DNA of 16,293 nucleotides. It comes from Patescibacteria group bacterium (GTDB taxonomy: Bacteria; Patescibacteriota; Patescibacteriia; UBA9934). The stretch is from NCBI GenBank assembly GCA_030916555.1, contig JAUPWK010000002.1:1-16293 (forward strand). Reading direction: 5' to 3'. Shown here piece after piece: positions 12,948 to 16,293 of this stretch. Under the pieces are notes generated by a model, which was not told the origin of the DNA, ran no database searches, and saw only the letters and a program-made list of their open reading frames with translations. The number at the start of each line of letters is the position of its first letter. The first letter of the stretch is position 1. Both the position numbers and the translations under genes were made by a program.

Positions 12948-14000
12948 ATGCCATTTTGGTGGCCATTTATTGTAGCTTCCGCTTTTGTTTTGTCCGCCGG
13001 ACTTTCTCCTGTCATGGCGACTTTTGCGCTTCGACTTGGATTTGTTGACGCACCCACTGCGGCACGAAAGATCCATAATCGCATCGTGCCGTATTTTGGT
13101 GGCTTTGCGGTATTTTTTGGCTTTGCACTGCCTACCGCTGTCGCGCTGCTTTTGACGAACCATTTTACTTCAGGAGCAATTGATATAACGCACTTTGTGG
13201 GATTGTTTTTAGGTGGAGCAATTTTGCTTGTGGGAGGTTTGCTCGATGATAAATTCACACTTCCTCCGCGTTTCAGCATTTTATTCCCGCTCCTAGCGGC
13301 AGTGGCGGCAGTATTTTTTGGAATTGGAGTGGATAAGGTAACGAACCCACTTGGCGGAGCTTTGCTGCTGACTTCAAGCGCATCAATTCTTCTTACCTTC
13401 ATGTGGTTGCTTGGCATGACCTACACTACCAAGCTGTTGGATGGACTCGATGGTTTGGCATCTGGAGTCACTTGTGTTGGAGCATTGATGATTGGCCTAC
13501 TGGCGTTGTCAGATCAGTTTTTTCAACCCGACGTGGCGTTGCTTGCGTTTGTGTTCGCGGCCGCGCTTATCGGTTTTTTGCTCTGGAATGTTTATCCTGC
13601 CAAGCTCTTCCTAGGTGAGGGAGGCAGTACGTTCTTAGGCTTTACGCTTGGCGTATTGGCGGTGATTGCAGGGAGTAAATTTGCCACCACATTGCTTGTT
13701 GTTGGGGTGCCGGTACTCGATGTGGTTTTGGTAATTTTCCGTCGCTGGTATGAAGGTCGATCCTTAACCGCTGGTGATCAGACACACTTGCATCATCTGC
13801 TCTTGGCGGCTGGTTTGTCCCAGCGCAAGATTTTGGTGATTTATCTCGTCATTGCAGCCTTGTTTGGGGTGACGACGCTTGTGTTCAGCTCTTGGCAAAA
13901 GTTGGTCGCATTAGGTATTCTCATGCTGTTGACTGGGGGAGTAATTCAGTTTCTCTATAAGAAATATCACGTTATCGAATATGGCCATATCCATGAATAA
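12948..14000 (+). CDS. Polyprenyl-phosphate sugar-1-phosphate transferase (WecA/TagO/MraY family)
   Basis: A polytopic membrane enzyme that loads a sugar-1-phosphate from a UDP-sugar onto undecaprenyl phosphate, the first step of a lipid-linked glycan pathway. About ten hydrophobic segments run through its 350 residues. Family motifs are GGLLDD (96-101), LLDGLDGLASG (163-173), FLGEGGSTFLGF (221-232) and the HLHH loop (280-283), which favours WecA/TagO over MraY. Two motifs deviate: the Asn residues usual before DGxDG (NAxN) are Tyr and Lys, and the Asp of FLGD/FMGD is Glu. The last 20 bases overlap the DUF192 gene if that starts at 13981. The substrate sugar cannot be inferred. It may act as the wall-precursor transferase or for a surface polysaccharide. 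Confidence 0.87.
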   Translation: MPFWWPFIVASAFVLSAGLSPVMATFALRLGFVDAPTAARKIHNRIVPYFGGFAVFFGFALPTAVALLLTNHFTSGAIDITHFVGLFLGGAILLVGGLLDDKFTLPPRFSILFPLLAAVAAVFFGIGVDKVTNPLGGALLLTSSASILLTFMWLLGMTYTTKLLDGLDGLASGVTCVGALMIGLLALSDQFFQPDVALLAFVFAAALIGFLLWNVYPAKLFLGEGGSTFLGFTLGVLAVIAGSKFATTLLVVGVPVLDVVLVIFRRWYEGRSLTAGDQTHLHHLLLAAGLSQRKILVIYLVIAALFGVTTLVFSSWQKLVALGILMLLTGGVIQFLYKKYHVIEYGHIHE

Positions 14001-14451
14001 GGCGCTTATTTCTGGCGCGATTGTCACCATTGTTCTCCTGGCTGGGGGAGCGATTTTACTTCACCAAGAGGCCGAGGAGCGAGCTACGGTATCTACGAAT
14101 GATGTGACTTTATCGGTGAGGGTTGCGGACAACCCTTGGGAGCGTACGCGTGGCTTGTCCGGACTCACGGCTGAGCAGGTCAAGGCTCAGGGAATGTTGT
14201 TTGTATTTCCAGAGGCCGAAGTTCAGCATTTTTGGATGAAGGGTATGGAATTGCCACTTGACGTCCTTTGGATAAGGGATGGGAAGATCATCTCTTTGGA
14301 TGAGAATGTGCCAGCTCCAGAGGGGGGTGAGGAGCCCGCCTCGATGACCTCCGAACCAATACCGGTAGATATGGTGCTGGAATTGCCAGCGGGTTACGCG
14401 AAACACTTTGATCTTCACCCCGGATCTCCCCTGAAAATCGAGCTCCCGTAA
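13981..14451 (+). CDS. DUF192-family protein with N-terminal membrane anchor
   Basis: A small secreted or membrane-tethered protein of Pfam DUF192, whose biochemical function is not established. A hydrophobic segment at about 8-27 acts as anchor or signal. The domain follows at about 42-156: NPWERTRGLSGL (51-62), GMLFVFPEAEVQHFWMKGMELPLDVLWIRDG (the GMLF and FWM hallmarks, 71-101) and VLELPAGYAKHF (132-143). The stretch PAPEGGEEPAS (111-121) is a loop insertion of the usual kind. The first ATG (13981) lies inside the upstream gene; a second ATG at 13993 is equally possible and would shorten the protein by four residues. It is co-transcribed with the transferase. Confidence 0.88.
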   Translation: MAISMNKALISGAIVTIVLLAGGAILLHQEAEERATVSTNDVTLSVRVADNPWERTRGLSGLTAEQVKAQGMLFVFPEAEVQHFWMKGMELPLDVLWIRDGKIISLDENVPAPEGGEEPASMTSEPIPVDMVLELPAGYAKHFDLHPGSPLKIELP

Positions 14452-14454
14452 AGG

Positions 14455-14483
14455 TTGACGGTTATTCGGCTTTCTGTTAAGCT
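14455..14483 (+). promoter_or_regulatory. Promoter of rplU
   Basis: TTGACG (14455-14460) and TAAGCT (14478-14483) are 17 bp apart, and TGT directly precedes the -10 as an extended element. It begins four bases after the DUF192 stop. Transcription would start near 14490, leaving a leader of about 75 bases before rplU. Confidence 0.65.
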
Positions 14484-14564
14484 TCGCCAAGAATTATTCA
14501 CTTTCGGCATGCGTAAGGCGAGTTAAACCCCATTTTTGATGGGTGCCTGAGCAGCCTATTGCCT
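14484..14564 (+). promoter_or_regulatory. Structured 5' leader of rplU, possible autoregulatory element
   Basis: The region between promoter and start can fold: TTCGCC (14483-14488) with GGCGAG (14517-14522), and CCCAT (14529-14533) with ATGGG (14539-14543) around a 5-base loop. No strong Shine-Dalgarno sequence is seen before the ATG. Leaders controlling L21 operons are known in other bacteria; that this is one is an inference from position and folding only. Confidence 0.35.
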
Positions 14565-14876
14565 ATGTACGCAGTTATCACCACTGGCGGCAAGCAGTAT
14601 TTCGTCCACCAGGGCGAGAAGCTCCAAGTTGAAAAGCTTGAGCTTGAGCCTGGTGCTACGATCTCGTTTGATGCCATGCTCGTTGCAGAGTCTGACGGTT
14701 CCAAAGTTCAAGTTGGTACCCCATTTGTCTCCGGTGTAAAGGTTACCGCTAAGGTAGTCGAGCACGGTAAGGCAGATAAGATTTCTGTCATTAAGTACAA
14801 GCCAAAGGTACGTTACCGCCGCAATGTCGGTCATCGTCAGCCTTTCACACTTCTCGAGATTGAGAAGATTGGATAA
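14565..14876 (+). CDS. rplU: 50S ribosomal protein L21
   Basis: A structural protein of the large ribosomal subunit that binds 23S rRNA. The 103 residues match the usual length. The start MYAVITTGGKQYFVHQGEKL and the C-terminal KYKPKVRYRRNVGHRQPFTL are characteristic of L21. The frame could begin at TTG 14559, but ATG 14565 gives the canonical N-terminus. Usually rplU is followed by rpmA (L27); here it stands alone, with its own promoter and a strong terminator seven bases after the stop. Confidence 0.97.
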   Translation: MYAVITTGGKQYFVHQGEKLQVEKLELEPGATISFDAMLVAESDGSKVQVGTPFVSGVKVTAKVVEHGKADKISVIKYKPKVRYRRNVGHRQPFTLLEIEKIG

Positions 14877-14882
14877 ATAAAT

Positions 14883-14927
14883 TTCACCCCGCGCCTTTCG
14901 TAGGTGCGGGGTGAAGTGTTTTTTTGT
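14883..14927 (+). terminator. Rho-independent terminator of rplU
   Basis: TTCACCCCGC (14883-14892) and GCGGGGTGAA (14906-14915) form a perfect 10-bp stem with a further inner GCCT/AGGT stem, followed by GTGTTTTTTT on the plus strand. On the minus strand it is followed only by ATTTATTTA, so it is a weaker candidate for ending the convergent gene at 14933-15535. Confidence 0.93.
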
Positions 14928-14932
14928 CCAGG

Positions 14933-15535
14933 TCACGCGACGAGGACTCTGTACGTATCGGCTCTGAGTGGGTCGAAGCCGAGTGGCGGATTGGTGATCA
15001 GAAACGGAAAGATCCGTTCGATCAAGGCGTGTGGTTGACCGATGCCCATACCGAGTACCCTGCACATGGCCTGCCCATACCGCGGGTGTGGCAATGGCGG
15101 AAGGTGCGGACGTCCTTCGAGGATGCGGTAGAACCAACTCGCGCGTTCGAATAGGTCGTTCGGGATCTCTCCGAAGTCTGTGTCCTGCGTCCGATCTTCG
15201 GTGCGCAGGTTGAGGTCGCTCAGGATCTGGTGGAGATCGCCGTCTTCGGTGAGCCCGCGCGCCTTCAGTTCACGGTACAGGATCAGCTTGCTCGATTGGC
15301 CGGTGAATCCAGGAGTTCTGCCGCAGGAGATCGTTTCCATCCTGAGGATATCGCGACCCAGGATTTGCTGTAGGCAGTTGCGGTAGCTTTCGATCTGCAC
15401 TTCATTGAGTCTTGCTGGAAACGGTTCGTCTCGTGGGTCCTGGTTCACGAGCATGTAGAGCGGCTTTGCTAGCTTTTGGAACTCCGTGTTCAGGTTATTT
15501 GGATCCGCCGGCGGCGGAACGATGATGTTGGTCAC
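14933..15535 (-). CDS. Unrecognised GC-rich single gene, about 200 aa
   Basis: I do not recognise this protein. It looks soluble, with a proline-rich start (VPPPADPNN), a mixed middle (LKARGLTEDGDLHQILSDLN) and an aromatic/Arg segment (LFERASWFYRILEGRPHLPP). No membrane segment or known motif is seen. Two starts compete: ATG 15547 without a ribosome site, and GTG 15535, which has GGGAGG ending four bases before it; GTG is chosen, giving 200 residues (204 from the ATG). It has its own promoter with a perfect TTGACA just after recR, and converges on the rplU terminator. G+C is higher than in neighbours (37 of 60 at 15241-15300). In these traits it resembles the genes at 3942 and 5188, although I see no sequence similarity between them. 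Confidence 0.7.
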   Translation of the reverse strand: MTNIIVPPPADPNNLNTEFQKLAKPLYMLVNQDPRDEPFPARLNEVQIESYRNCLQQILGRDILRMETISCGRTPGFTGQSSKLILYRELKARGLTEDGDLHQILSDLNLRTEDRTQDTDFGEIPNDLFERASWFYRILEGRPHLPPLPHPRYGQAMCRVLGMGIGQPHALIERIFPFLITNPPLGFDPLRADTYRVLVA

Positions 15536-15568
15536 GTGGCCTCCCATGGTCGGTGGATCCGACAGAAG

Positions 15569-15598
15569 TAGCTAACAGTACCTGGCCGCGACTGTCAA
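15569..15598 (-). promoter_or_regulatory. Promoter of the gene at 14933-15535
   Basis: On the minus strand a consensus TTGACA (complement of 15593-15598) is followed after 18 bp by TAGCTA (15569-15574), with TGT before it as extended -10. The start would be near 15562. The -35 begins two bases after the recR stop codon. Confidence 0.55.
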
Positions 15599-15600
15599 AA

Positions 15601-16200
15601 TTAGGTCTCTGATCTGCCGCTTAGTGCACTTGCAAGCGTGACCTCGTCAGCATACTCAATATCTGCTCCCATAGGGAGTCCGCGGGCGAGGCGGGTGGTT
15701 TTTTTACCAAGGTTTTTGAGCATGCGGCTCAAATATAAAATTGTGGTTTCGCCGTGTACGTCAGGGGAGAAGGCTAAAATTACCTCTCCAATGTCTCGGT
15801 CCAACTGGAGCCGATCTTGAAGCTCTTTGACGTTCAATTTATCTGGCGTGTAGCCGTCGACAGGATTTAGAACGCCGCCTAACACGAGATAGAGACCGTG
15901 ATAAATACCGGTGGCTTCAATGGTTGCGATATCGCGGGCCTCAGCCACGATACACAAAAGTTTGGAGTCGCGTTTGGAGTCGCGACAAATTTCGCAGATC
16001 GATGCCTCAGCATACGTGAAGCATCGATCGCAGGTGGTTACAAATTTGAGCCCATCAATGCTCTTGGCTACAAGTTCAAGTTCACCGCGTTGCAGTCTGA
16101 GCAATGCAAAAGCATACCGAAGGGCGGTTTTCGGTCCCACGCCAGGGAGTTTGCCAAGCGCCGCAACGGCGTTATGAATTGGAGCGGGGAACTTTCTCAT
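15601..16200 (-). CDS. recR: Recombination mediator protein RecR
   Basis: The partner of RecO (and RecF) that helps load RecA on single-stranded DNA at gaps. At 199 residues it has the normal length. The N-terminal helix-hairpin-helix is seen in ALGKLPGVGPKTALRYAFALL (14-34). The zinc finger has C57, C60, C69 and C72. The Toprim domain contains IVAEARDIATIEATG (84-98) and HGLYLVLGGVLNPVDG, then SPDVHGETTILYLSR, and the C-terminal motif TRLARGLPMGADIEYADEVTL is intact. The start ATG has GGAGG eight bases upstream, lying within the end of the preceding small frame. In many bacteria recR follows ybaB; the fragment upstream may be such a gene. It is followed by an independently promoted GC-rich gene. 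Confidence 0.96.
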   Translation of the reverse strand: MRKFPAPIHNAVAALGKLPGVGPKTALRYAFALLRLQRGELELVAKSIDGLKFVTTCDRCFTYAEASICEICRDSKRDSKLLCIVAEARDIATIEATGIYHGLYLVLGGVLNPVDGYTPDKLNVKELQDRLQLDRDIGEVILAFSPDVHGETTILYLSRMLKNLGKKTTRLARGLPMGADIEYADEVTLASALSGRSET

Positions 16201-16202
16201 GC

Positions 16203-16293
16203 TTATTCGCCTCCGCCCATCATGTTCTTAATAGCTTCCATGCCACCACCATTTTCCTGCATCTTTTTCATGAGTTACTGCTTCAATTTTTTA
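16203..16293 (-). CDS. C-terminal fragment upstream of recR, cut by the window end
   Basis: On the minus strand an in-frame stretch encodes a Met/Gly-rich tail, MKKMQENGGGMEAIKNMMGGGE, and ends with TAA three bases before the recR ATG; its last codons contain the recR ribosome site. Reading further upstream in the same frame gives KKLKQ, a TAA stop (complement of 16275-16277), then Leu and the tail. Either the true gene ends at KKLKQ, or a longer gene has acquired a stop, or the tail is a 22-residue frame starting at 16271. From position before recR one would expect the YbaB/EbfC nucleoid protein, but too little is visible to confirm that. Confidence 0.35.

Noticed and set aside
15959..15984. 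Tandem 12-base direct repeat (TTTGGAGTCGCG twice) inside recR, encoding RDSKRDSK
   Set aside because: The zinc-finger region has the same length as in ordinary RecR (C, nine residues, two hydrophobics before C), so it is not an insertion but a chance similarity of adjacent codons.
1..16293. Recoding of TGA as glycine, as in Gracilibacteria and SR1
   Set aside because: TGA ends the ftsB-like gene at 3056 and the small membrane protein at 10254 at natural ends, and no conserved protein here needs read-through of TGA.

Overview
The window looks like chromosomal DNA of a Patescibacterium (Candidate Phyla Radiation), probably of the Parcubacteria/Paceibacteria type. This is inferred from protein style, not from a marker-gene phylogeny. 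The indicators are a short MurE without its N-terminal domain, a membrane-anchored Clp ATPase with degenerate motifs, a WecA/MraY-type enzyme with TKLLDGLDG and FLGEGGS motifs, compact overlapping genes and several unrecognisable proteins. The standard genetic code fits: TGA ends at least two genes. The housekeeping genes sit near 48% G+C in sampled lines.

Layout. At 1-3895 (+) a cell-wall and division block runs murD (cut by the window start), a short murE, an ftsB/divIC-like gene and a membrane-anchored parvulin-type foldase, tightly packed and partly overlapping. At 3893-6336 (-) there are two unrecognised GC-rich single genes, each with its own promoter and terminator. Between them lie tRNA-Gly(CCC) and tRNA-Thr(CGT), both with encoded CCA. 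Two related, oppositely oriented, strongly foldable 116-121 bp elements fill the space between the tRNAs. At 6409-8008 (+) is ftsEX, whose promoter is interlocked with that of the divergent GC-rich gene. At 8081-9873 (+) are a SpoU/TrmH-family RNA 2'-O-methyltransferase and a tgt-like gene. At 9892-12907 (+) are a small membrane protein and a membrane-tethered Clp-like AAA+ protein. At 12948-14451 (+) are a WecA/TagO/MraY-family transferase and a DUF192 protein. At 14455-14925 (+) is rplU with its own promoter, a leader and a strong terminator. At 14933-16293 (-) are a third GC-rich single gene, recR, and the fragmentary end of another gene upstream of recR.

Much of the window serves envelope building: Mur ligases, lipid-linked sugar transfer, FtsB and FtsEX for the divisome, and an extracytoplasmic foldase. 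The rest covers RNA modification, translation and recombinational repair. The most unusual items are the paired structured elements between the tRNAs, where sequence differs between copies but base-pairing is kept; the three self-contained GC-rich cassettes; and several core enzymes lacking residues that are normally conserved (Tgt zinc ligands, Clp pore-loop aromatics, the MurE diaminopimelate motif, WecA/MraY motifs).
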